DNA of 5,516 bases from Polynucleobacter meluiroseus (GTDB taxonomy: Bacteria; Pseudomonadota; Gammaproteobacteria; Burkholderiales; Burkholderiaceae): assembly GCA_943329505.2 (NCBI GenBank), contig CALQED020000104.1:1-5516 (forward strand), in the 5' to 3' direction. The notes below the pieces were generated by a model. That model saw nothing but the letters and a program-made list of their open reading frames with translations, searched no databases and was not told the origin of the DNA. This document shows, piece by piece, positions 1 through 5,516 of this stretch (the stretch's first letter is position 1; each line of letters begins with the position of its first letter). Both the position numbers and the translations under genes were made by a program.

Positions 1-159
1 ATCTTGAACCAAGATGTCGTTATCAATATTCTCTTCGCCAAACTCGTTTTCAATCACAGCAATTTTTTTGCCATGATTTTCAGTCAGAATATGTTTGAGC
101 AAAGTCGTTTTACCGCTTCCTAAAAAGCCAGTCAAAATGGTTACCGGAATTAATGCCAT
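1..159 (-). CDS. COG0523 (CobW/YjiA/ZnuA-chaperone-like) G3E-family GTPase, N-terminal part only
   Basis: The first 53 residues of a protein that runs off the left edge. Seen: a hydrophobic first strand ([14 protein letters not shown]) leading into a Walker A P-loop, GFLGSGKTT at residues 11-19, and then the block [17 protein letters not shown] at about residues 35-51. That second block is a hallmark of COG0523 proteins. The family consists of cytoplasmic G3E P-loop GTPases that insert or traffic metals such as zinc or cobalt; the metal cannot be told from this fragment. The family's CxCC metal-binding motif should lie just beyond the edge. The ATG at 159 is the natural start because the P-loop sits at the usual distance from it. 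Upstream in frame there is only a TTG before a TAG stop. A weak GGA lies about 7 bases before the ATG. It follows xerC by 70 bp on the same strand. The family is sure; the subfamily (CobW, YjiA, ZagA type) is not. Confidence 0.9.
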   Translation of the reverse strand, partial: MALIPVTILTGFLGSGKTTLLKHILTENHGKKIAVIENEFGEENIDNDILVQD

Positions 160-229
160 GAATGATCCAATCAAAATCTAGAGGTAGTACATTTCCCCGA
201 CCGGGAAACCCACTATATTACCGAGTTCC
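160..229 (-). promoter_or_regulatory. Spacer before the COG0523 gene with a small inverted repeat and a -10-like hexamer
   Basis: This gap between the xerC stop and the COG0523 start carries a perfect 6-bp inverted repeat, TTTCCC-cgacc-GGGAAA, at 192-208. On the transcribed strand no run of T follows the hairpin, so it does not look like an intrinsic terminator. A minus-strand hexamer TATAGT (212-217) resembles a -10 box and would start transcription close to the hairpin, but I find no convincing -35 box at the right distance. No Zur-like AT-rich palindrome is visible. A separate promoter here is possible but unproven; read-through from xerC is equally likely. Confidence 0.25.
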
Positions 230-1231
230 TCAGCCTTTGCCAGCCTTTGCGCGTGGATGCGCTTTATCGTATGCCTGAGCTAGATGCTGGAAATCTAAAG
301 AGGTGTAAATCTGAGTGCTGGCAATACTGGCATGCCCAAGCATCTCTTGAACGGCCCGCAAATCCTGCGAGGATTGCAAAATATGGCTTGCAAAGCTGTG
401 TCTCATCATATGGGGGTGCACATGCGTGGGCAGACCGGCACGAATTGCCAAGGCACGTAAACGCGCCTGCACTGTCCTGGGCGATAAGCGTTTGCCAGTG
501 GCAGATACAAACAAAGCAATAGATTCTTGGACATAAGTGCCTGTAGCGCGCACCTCGCGCCACTCAAGCAGAGAGCTCATGGCGGGTGATCCGACTGGAA
601 CCGAACGTCTTTTTCCACCCTTTCCTAAAACGGTCACCTCGGCAGCATCCCAATCCAACCAACCCGCAGACTCTTGCTGGCGATCCTTGCTTTGCATCAC
701 ATCAATACCAAGCAGTTCAGATAGACGCAAGCCAGAGGAATACAGTAAATCGATGATGGCGGCATCACGCACCGACTCCAAATCCTTTTTCTCTTGAGCC
801 TCTTTCACAGCTTGATTTACTAGAGCAAGCGCTTGCTCAACGGATAAGGCCTTGGGTAAAGACTTCAAACGCTTAGGGGCCTTCACATCATCTACGGGAT
901 TGGCAACCAAATGACTAGTTACCCTGCCTGCGCGTGCATCGCGCCGTGCATCTTTTTCAGTTAACCAGTCATACCAACCACGCCATGCTGATAACGCTCT
1001 TGCAATACTTCTGGAAGACTTGTCCTTGGAATGCAAACGACCAGCCCAGCGACGAATATGGGCATTGCTCACCTTCAATAAATCAACAGAATCCTCAAGG
1101 GCAAAATTTTGTAGATCGCTCAGATCCATGCCATACGCTTTTAGGGTATGTTGGGATAGTTGCCGCAACACATGCAGCTCATGCAAATACTCTTGCATGA
1201 GGGGGTGAAGATCAGTCGGCTTTAACTTCAT
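230..1231 (-). CDS. xerC: Tyrosine recombinase XerC
   Basis: A site-specific tyrosine recombinase of 333 residues. With XerD, XerC resolves chromosome dimers at dif near the division septum. Seen: an N-terminal SAM-like core-binding domain (about residues 8-95; LSQHTLKAYGMDL is typical) and a C-terminal catalytic domain (about 125-325). The full catalytic set is present: Arg169 in GLRLSEL, Lys204 in GKGGKRR, His274 and Arg277 in HPHMMRHSF, His300 in MLGH, and the nucleophile Tyr309 in TQIYTSLD. It is longer than E. coli XerC (298 residues), mainly through extra residues near 93-110 and 178-194. The frame stays open upstream to 1420, but that stretch lies inside the DUF484 gene and does not look like Xer. 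I chose ATG 1231, which overlaps the DUF484 stop by 20 bp and has a weak AGG just before it; ATG 1198 would remove 11 residues. XerC is preferred over XerD because of the DUF484 neighbour, a common pairing in proteobacteria. Confidence 0.93.
   Translation of the reverse strand: MKLKPTDLHPLMQEYLHELHVLRQLSQHTLKAYGMDLSDLQNFALEDSVDLLKVSNAHIRRWAGRLHSKDKSSRSIARALSAWRGWYDWLTEKDARRDARAGRVTSHLVANPVDDVKAPKRLKSLPKALSVEQALALVNQAVKEAQEKKDLESVRDAAIIDLLYSSGLRLSELLGIDVMQSKDRQQESAGWLDWDAAEVTVLGKGGKRRSVPVGSPAMSSLLEWREVRATGTYVQESIALFVSATGKRLSPRTVQARLRALAIRAGLPTHVHPHMMRHSFASHILQSSQDLRAVQEMLGHASIASTQIYTSLDFQHLAQAYDKAHPRAKAGKG
231..250. repeat. Perfect 10-bp tandem duplication at the 3' end of xerC
   Basis: The plus strand reads CAGCCTTTGC twice in a row (231-240 and 241-250), with no mismatch and no spacer. 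On the coding strand this is GCAAAGGCTG twice, covering the last codons of xerC. Because 10 is not a multiple of three, the second copy is read in another frame and brings in the TGA stop at 230-232. Confidence 0.95.
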
Positions 1232-1886
1232 AAGCCTGGATACGATCCAAAGCTGCGGCGGTAAGCTCTGCAATTTGGCGCAAATAGAACGCGCCCATAT
1301 CTGCAGTAAAACGGGTTTCATCTTTGCTAGCCAGGAGTAAAACTGCTGGCGATTGATTTTCCCCAATGCTTTTGCCAAGTGGCAAACCAATAGCCACCAT
1401 GCTTTGCCACTCTGGCTCAATCGTAGTTTGACTTGCTAACAAATCAACGCTAGCAGCAAGCAGCTCTTTTGCTGAACCGCACAAGGGAGTATCTACCCAA
1501 GGACCAAATGCTGAATTAGGCGATAGTAATTGCGCTGATTCCACCTCAAACACTTGTGCCAAACCGGTAGTAATAGCTTCCTCAACATCAGCCCGATTGT
1601 TGGCCTTCATCAAGCACAGCAACCAAGCAACCAAACTTTGTTGGGTCTTATCATTTCGACTTCCAAAGTGAAGCATCTCGCTTAGGCGACGATTGAGTTC
1701 TTGATTTTGCGTGCGCAATACCGTCATCTGACGTTCTTGTAAAGAAATAGCGCGATCCTCGTGGGGGTGCTTGATCCGAATCTCATTAAAGAGATTGGCA
1801 TAGCGCTCAAAGAAGCCTGGGGTTGCGCGTAACCACTCTGCAACCAATTCTTCTTGCTCAGCTTGCTTTGGATCAATAGCGCTCAT
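1212..1886 (-). CDS. DUF484 family protein (GAF-like), XerC-associated
   Basis: A 224-residue protein of the DUF484 family, whose exact role is not established. The gene is usually next to xerC in proteobacteria, often after dapF. Seen: an N-terminal segment with VAEWLRATPGFFERYANLF (about 15-33) and a HP...AISLQERQ motif (40-53), both typical of the family. A likely coiled coil follows (about 48-75, rich in Q, R, E and L, ending in SRNDK). A GAF-like fold comes next (about 90-220) and ends with the family's closing pattern, LLLASKDETRFTADMG plus a final helix (residues 184-216). There is no signal peptide or membrane segment, so it is likely cytoplasmic. The start at 1886 has a purine-rich AGAAAGAG a few bases upstream. 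It sits 34 bp after gatB and overlaps xerC by 20 bp, so translation with xerC is probably coupled. No catalytic residues can be pointed out. Confidence 0.88.
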   Translation of the reverse strand: MSAIDPKQAEQEELVAEWLRATPGFFERYANLFNEIRIKHPHEDRAISLQERQMTVLRTQNQELNRRLSEMLHFGSRNDKTQQSLVAWLLCLMKANNRADVEEAITTGLAQVFEVESAQLLSPNSAFGPWVDTPLCGSAKELLAASVDLLASQTTIEPEWQSMVAIGLPLGKSIGENQSPAVLLLASKDETRFTADMGAFYLRQIAELTAAALDRIQAYEVKAD

Positions 1887-1920
1887 TTAACTCTTTCTCA
1901 AAATACTTTTATTAACTCGC

Positions 1921-3393
1921 TCAGCCTAGTTTTTTACGTAATAGCTCATTGACCTGCCCAGGATTGGCTTTGCCCTGAGAGGCTTTCATAATCTGACCTA
2001 CCAAGGCATTGAAGGCCTTCTCTTTACCCGATCGGAACTCTTCAACTGACTTCTGGTTGGCGGCTAGCACTTGATCAATGATGGCCTCTATTGCGCCGCT
2101 ATCACTAATTTGCTTGAGGCCCTGAGCATCAATAATTTGATCGACCGTGCTCATTGTCTTGCCTGCAACAGCCTCTTCCCAAAGGATGGTAAAAATATCT
2201 TTAGCAATCTTATTAGAGATCGTGCCATCTGCAACACGAGTCAGTAATGGTGCTAAATGCTCTGCTTTTAATGGTGCATCTGCAGTGGTAATGCCTGCAC
2301 GGTTTACAGAAGAAGCAAACTCGCCAGCAATGAGATTGGCTGCCGCCTTAGCTAAAGACTTACCAACAATCGCCAACAAGTCTTCGAACACTTTTGCGGT
2401 ATCCCGATCTTGCGTGAGCAATTGCGCATCGTAGGCGCTCAAACCATACTCACTTTGCCATTGCACGCGCAATTGGGCAGGTAGCGCTGGCATGCTATTG
2501 CGCACTTGAGCAATCCACGCATCATCAATCACCACTGGTAATAGATCTGGGTCTGGGAAATAGCGATAGTCGTTCGCATCTTCTTTACTGCGCATGCTGC
2601 GCGTTTCCTGGCGATCAGGGTCATAGAGACGCGTTTCTTGAACAACGGTACCGCCATCTTCAATTAACTCGATTTGGCGACGCACTTCGTATTGAATCGC
2701 CTCCTCTAAGAAGCGGAAGGAGTTTAAGTTCTTAATTTCGCAACGGGTACCAAATTCAGCCTGTCCTTTAGGGCGCACGGATACGTTGGCATCACAGCGG
2801 AATGAGCCTTCTTGCATATTGCCATCACAAACCCCCAACCAGACCACTAGAGTATGTAAGGCTTTGGCATAGGCGACCGCTTCAGCAGCACTACGCATGA
2901 CAGGCTCAGTCACAATTTCTAAAAGTGGCGTACCAGCTCGATTCAAATCGATGCCACTGGATGGCTCACCATGGGGACCCAGAAAACCTTCTTCATGAAC
3001 GGATTTACCAGCATCTTCTTCCATGTGTGCGCGAGTCAATTCGACCACCTTGACTTCATCACCGACGAGAATTTCTAATTTCCCACCAACAACCACTGGG
3101 ATTTCCATCTGACTGATCTGATAGCCTTTTGGTAAATCAGGATAGAAATAGTTCTTGCGGGCAAAAATACTGGCTGATGAAATCTTTGCGCCGACCGCTA
3201 ATCCAAAGCGAATGGCATGCTCAACGGCTTGGCGATTTAAGACCGGTAGCACGCCAGGCAAAGCTAAATCTACTGGACATGCTTGCGTATTTGGCTGTGC
3301 GCCAAAGTGGGTACTAGCGCCACTAAAAATCTTTGATTGAGTTTGTAATTGTGCGTGGGTCTCAAGACCAATAACGACTTCCCATTCCATCAT
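1921..3393 (-). CDS. gatB: Aspartyl/glutamyl-tRNA amidotransferase subunit B
   Basis: GatB is the tRNA-binding and kinase subunit of the GatCAB amidotransferase. It uses ATP to activate the side chain of Glu on tRNA(Gln) or Asp on tRNA(Asn), and ammonia channelled from GatA then makes the amide. At 490 residues it has the usual length. Seen in order: [12 protein letters not shown] (5-16), with the conserved E11 and H13; [16 protein letters not shown] (38-53); [18 protein letters not shown] (78-95); MEEDAGKS (124-131); [18 protein letters not shown] (147-164); [17 protein letters not shown] (189-205); and [15 protein letters not shown] (218-232). Together these form the GatB/GatE cradle domain. 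From about 335 to the end is the helical YqeY-like tail, finishing [14 protein letters not shown]. The frame is open to 3423, but ATG 3393 is the better start: it overlaps the gatA stop as ATGA, and GGCGGGGTGG lies just upstream. ATG 3390 directly follows and would shorten the protein by one residue. Confidence 0.97.
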   Translation of the reverse strand: MMEWEVVIGLETHAQLQTQSKIFSGASTHFGAQPNTQACPVDLALPGVLPVLNRQAVEHAIRFGLAVGAKISSASIFARKNYFYPDLPKGYQISQMEIPVVVGGKLEILVGDEVKVVELTRAHMEEDAGKSVHEEGFLGPHGEPSSGIDLNRAGTPLLEIVTEPVMRSAAEAVAYAKALHTLVVWLGVCDGNMQEGSFRCDANVSVRPKGQAEFGTRCEIKNLNSFRFLEEAIQYEVRRQIELIEDGGTVVQETRLYDPDRQETRSMRSKEDANDYRYFPDPDLLPVVIDDAWIAQVRNSMPALPAQLRVQWQSEYGLSAYDAQLLTQDRDTAKVFEDLLAIVGKSLAKAAANLIAGEFASSVNRAGITTADAPLKAEHLAPLLTRVADGTISNKIAKDIFTILWEEAVAGKTMSTVDQIIDAQGLKQISDSGAIEAIIDQVLAANQKSVEEFRSGKEKAFNALVGQIMKASQGKANPGQVNELLRKKLG

Positions 3394-4907
3394 GCCACCC
3401 CGCCTGCTTGACGTAAATGCCAATCACTAGCCTGCTGGTATTGATGTGACACTTGTAGCAAGCGCGCTTCAGAAAAATAGTTCCCAATCAACTGCATGCC
3501 AATGGGTAAATTATTTGTATTAAATCCGCAGGGAACACTCATGGCAGGCAAGCCAGCCAAATTCGTAGAGAGCGTATAAATATCTTCTAAATACATTTGC
3601 ACTGGGTCTTTGGATTTCTCGCCCAAACGCCAAGCAACATCAGGCGCTACAGGCCCCAGGATGACATCACACTCTTTAAATGCTGCCTGAAAATCTGAGG
3701 CAATAATGCGACGAATTTTTTGTGCCTGTAAATAGTATGCGTCATAGTAACCATGACACAGCACATAAGTGCCAATCAAGATGCGCCGTCTAACTTCTGC
3801 ACCAAAACCTTCGGTACGTGACTTCTGATACATATCACCAAGATCTTTGTACTCGCTAGCGCGATGTCCATAACGCACACCATCAAAGCGACTTAAGTTA
3901 CTAGAAGCTTCTGCTGGTGCTAAAACGTAATAGACAGGAATCGAGAGTTTAGTTTTAGGTAAGCTCACCTCAAGCAACTTAGCGCCTAAATTTTCTAAAA
4001 GTTTGGCGGCTTCATTTACGGACTTTGCAACATCAGAGGCTAAACCTTCAGCGAAGAATTCTTTTGGCAAGCCGATGCGCAAACCCTCTAAAGGTTTTGC
4101 AGGATTAGTGTTACCTGCTTTCCAAGGCTGATTAAGATGACGCCCATAATCCTCGCCAGAATCTGCAAGTGATGTCGAATCCCGTGGATCATGAGAAGAC
4201 ATTGCAGAGAGTAACAACGCGCAATCTTCCGCCGTCTTACCCATCGGACCCGCTTGATCCAAAGAAGAAGCGTAGGCGATCATGCCGTAGCGAGAGACGC
4301 GCCCATAAGTCGGCTTGATTCCAGTTAAGCCGCAAAATGCGGCCGGCTGACGAATCGAGCCACCAGTATCAGTACCGGTAGCAATCGGGGCTAAACCTGC
4401 AGCAACCGCAGCAGCCGAACCACCAGACGATCCGCCAGCAACGTGAGCAGCATTCCATGGATTTAAGACTGGACCATAGGCAGAGTTTTCATTGGAAGAG
4501 CCCATCGCAAACTCATCCATATTGGTCTTGCCTAGGCAAACCATGCCAGCGCCATGAGGATTACTTTCGTCTGGAATTCCCAGATTGGCGACCACCGTTG
4601 CATCAAAAGGGCTTTGATAGCCAGCCAAAATTTTGGAGGCAGCGGTCGACTTCCAACCTCGGGTGACAAACACATCTTTGTGGGCAACGGGGATACCAGT
4701 CAACTTACTGGCTTTGCCAGAAGAGATTAGTAAGTCTGCTTTATTTGCTTGCTCTAAGCTTAAGTGAGTATTCACATCAATATAAGCATTCCACTGCTTT
4801 CCAGCTTCAATGCGGTCTAAAAAGTACTGGGTAAGCTCCTTGCTAGAGACCTCTTTAGCAGCTAGTGCTTTTGCCATTAAGGCGATTGGGGTGTTGTGCC
4901 AACTCAT
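3390..4907 (-). CDS. gatA: Aspartyl/glutamyl-tRNA amidotransferase subunit A
   Basis: GatA is the glutaminase subunit of GatCAB. It is an amidase-signature enzyme that frees ammonia from glutamine (or asparagine) for the misacylated tRNA held by GatB. At 505 residues it is slightly longer than many homologues. The Ser-cisSer-Lys triad can be read directly: Lys77 in IPVAHKDVF, Ser160 in [11 protein letters not shown], and the nucleophile Ser184 in [10 protein letters not shown]. The spacing of 24 residues between the two serines matches the family. Other family blocks are [19 protein letters not shown] (125-143), [16 protein letters not shown] (193-208), [15 protein letters not shown] (367-381), and [13 protein letters not shown] with GMQLIG near the C terminus. 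A short insertion, about residues 111-119 (IPDESNPHG), sits between FDATVVANL and [10 protein letters not shown]. The start at 4907 overlaps the gatC stop as ATGA, with AGGGTG at 4913-4918, five bases upstream. The triad is intact, so it should be active. Confidence 0.97.
   Translation of the reverse strand: MSWHNTPIALMAKALAAKEVSSKELTQYFLDRIEAGKQWNAYIDVNTHLSLEQANKADLLISSGKASKLTGIPVAHKDVFVTRGWKSTAASKILAGYQSPFDATVVANLGIPDESNPHGAGMVCLGKTNMDEFAMGSSNENSAYGPVLNPWNAAHVAGGSSGGSAAAVAAGLAPIATGTDTGGSIRQPAAFCGLTGIKPTYGRVSRYGMIAYASSLDQAGPMGKTAEDCALLLSAMSSHDPRDSTSLADSGEDYGRHLNQPWKAGNTNPAKPLEGLRIGLPKEFFAEGLASDVAKSVNEAAKLLENLGAKLLEVSLPKTKLSIPVYYVLAPAEASSNLSRFDGVRYGHRASEYKDLGDMYQKSRTEGFGAEVRRRILIGTYVLCHGYYDAYYLQAQKIRRIIASDFQAAFKECDVILGPVAPDVAWRLGEKSKDPVQMYLEDIYTLSTNLAGLPAMSVPCGFNTNNLPIGMQLIGNYFSEARLLQVSHQYQQASDWHLRQAGGVA
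3395..3404 (-). promoter_or_regulatory. gatB: Ribosome binding site that decides the gatB start
   Basis: The minus strand reads GGCGGGGTGG one base before the ATG at 3393, inside the last codons of gatA. This G-rich stretch is the only Shine-Dalgarno-like sequence near the gatB N terminus. It supports the start at 3393 (or the ATG right after it) over the ATG at 3423, and fits translational coupling to gatA. Confidence 0.55.
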
Positions 4908-5197
4908 TCAATCACCCTAGGAACCAAAAAGTAGCCTTCCTGCTGTGCAGGGGCTGATTGCATGTTTTCAGTGCGATGATCTGACTCAGTAACCTGGTCG
5001 GCACGCATGGGTTGAGCTAATTCGCGCAAAAATAAAATCGGGTGGGCAAGTGGCTCTAAGCCACTAGTGTCGACAGCTTGCATTTCTTCAACTAGAGAAA
5101 AAATAGCCTGTAATTGAGGCAAAACTGCCTCAGCTTCTGCTTGGCTTAACTCAAGCCTGGAAAGGTGCGCAATGCGCTGGACATCATCAAGTTTCAT
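4904..5197 (-). CDS. gatC: Aspartyl/glutamyl-tRNA amidotransferase subunit C
   Basis: GatC is the small subunit that wraps around GatA and holds it to GatB; it has no active site of its own. At 97 residues it has the normal size. Seen: the N-terminal helix motif [13 protein letters not shown] (6-18), a second helix through [20 protein letters not shown] (26-45), LEPLAHP (47-53), LRADQV-type residues PMRADQV (63-69), and the closing block [11 protein letters not shown] (87-97), which is diagnostic for the family. It is the first gene of the minus-strand run and overlaps gatA by 4 bp (ATGA). The ATG at 5197 is the only sensible start given the N-terminal motif. The bases just before it (GCGCCCC) contain no Shine-Dalgarno sequence, which is unusual beside the clear sites of gatA and gatB. 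Confidence 0.95.
   Translation of the reverse strand: MKLDDVQRIAHLSRLELSQAEAEAVLPQLQAIFSLVEEMQAVDTSGLEPLAHPILFLRELAQPMRADQVTESDHRTENMQSAPAQQEGYFLVPRVIE
4913..4918 (-). promoter_or_regulatory. gatA: Ribosome binding site of gatA
   Basis: AGGGTG on the minus strand lies five bases before the ATG at 4907, within the last codons of gatC. It is a good Shine-Dalgarno match at normal spacing and supports this start together with the ATGA overlap. Confidence 0.6.

Positions 5198-5516
<319 letters not shown>

Noticed and set aside
247..797. Plus-strand open frames of 86-91 codons opposite xerC (247-522, 537-797)
   Set aside because: They lie antisense to well-supported xerC codons, have unlikely composition and show no motif or ribosome site.
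1232..1420. Open in-frame extension of xerC for 63 codons upstream of 1231, inside DUF484
   Set aside because: The extension does not resemble any part of a Xer recombinase, and DUF484 is clearly coding there in another frame. The start at 1231 gives a normal N terminus.
1901..1911. AAAATACTTTT palindrome after gatB as a possible terminator
   Set aside because: The stem is only four A-T pairs with a 3-base loop and no GC core, so it would not terminate transcription.
1887..1918. Direct repeat TTAACTC (1887-1893 and 1912-1918) flanking the gatB-DUF484 gap
   Set aside because: Seven bases in AT-rich sequence is close to what chance gives, and nothing resembling an element lies between the copies.
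4457..4666. Plus-strand open frame of 69 codons opposite gatA, and similar short frames opposite gatB (2147-2434, 3129-3340)
   Set aside because: These are antisense to strongly conserved gatA and gatB motifs and have no recognisable features.

Overview
The window looks like chromosomal core sequence from a betaproteobacterium of the Burkholderiales, most likely Polynucleobacter or a close relative. This rests on the style of the proteins, the moderate base composition (judged by eye), and the placing of gatCAB divergent from mreB, which is common in that order. Genus placement is inference; no search was run. I see no mobile element, CRISPR array, tRNA, rRNA or phage gene.

Six genes lie on the minus strand and one on the plus strand. 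From the right edge: mreB (plus strand, cut at base 5516) starts at 5260. A 62-bp AT-rich spacer (5198-5259) separates it from gatC, the first minus-strand gene. gatC, gatA and gatB follow with 4-bp ATGA overlaps and encode the three subunits of the tRNA-dependent amidotransferase. After a 34-bp gap comes a DUF484 gene, whose end overlaps the start of xerC by 20 bp. A 70-bp spacer with a small inverted repeat follows, and then the first 53 codons of a COG0523 (CobW-like) GTPase, cut at base 1.

The themes are translation fidelity (GatCAB makes Gln-tRNA(Gln) and/or Asn-tRNA(Asn) by transamidation), chromosome dimer resolution (XerC, with its usual DUF484 neighbour), metal handling (COG0523 GTPase) and cell shape (MreB). 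Tight spacing from gatC to xerC suggests one transcription unit; the COG0523 gene may be read through or have its own promoter.

No undescribed system is evident. The points worth a second look are small: a perfect 10-bp tandem duplication that sets the stop codon of xerC, a short insertion in GatA, the absence of ribosome binding sites at both divergent starts, the joining of gatCAB to the DUF484-xerC block, and a hairpin before the COG0523 gene.
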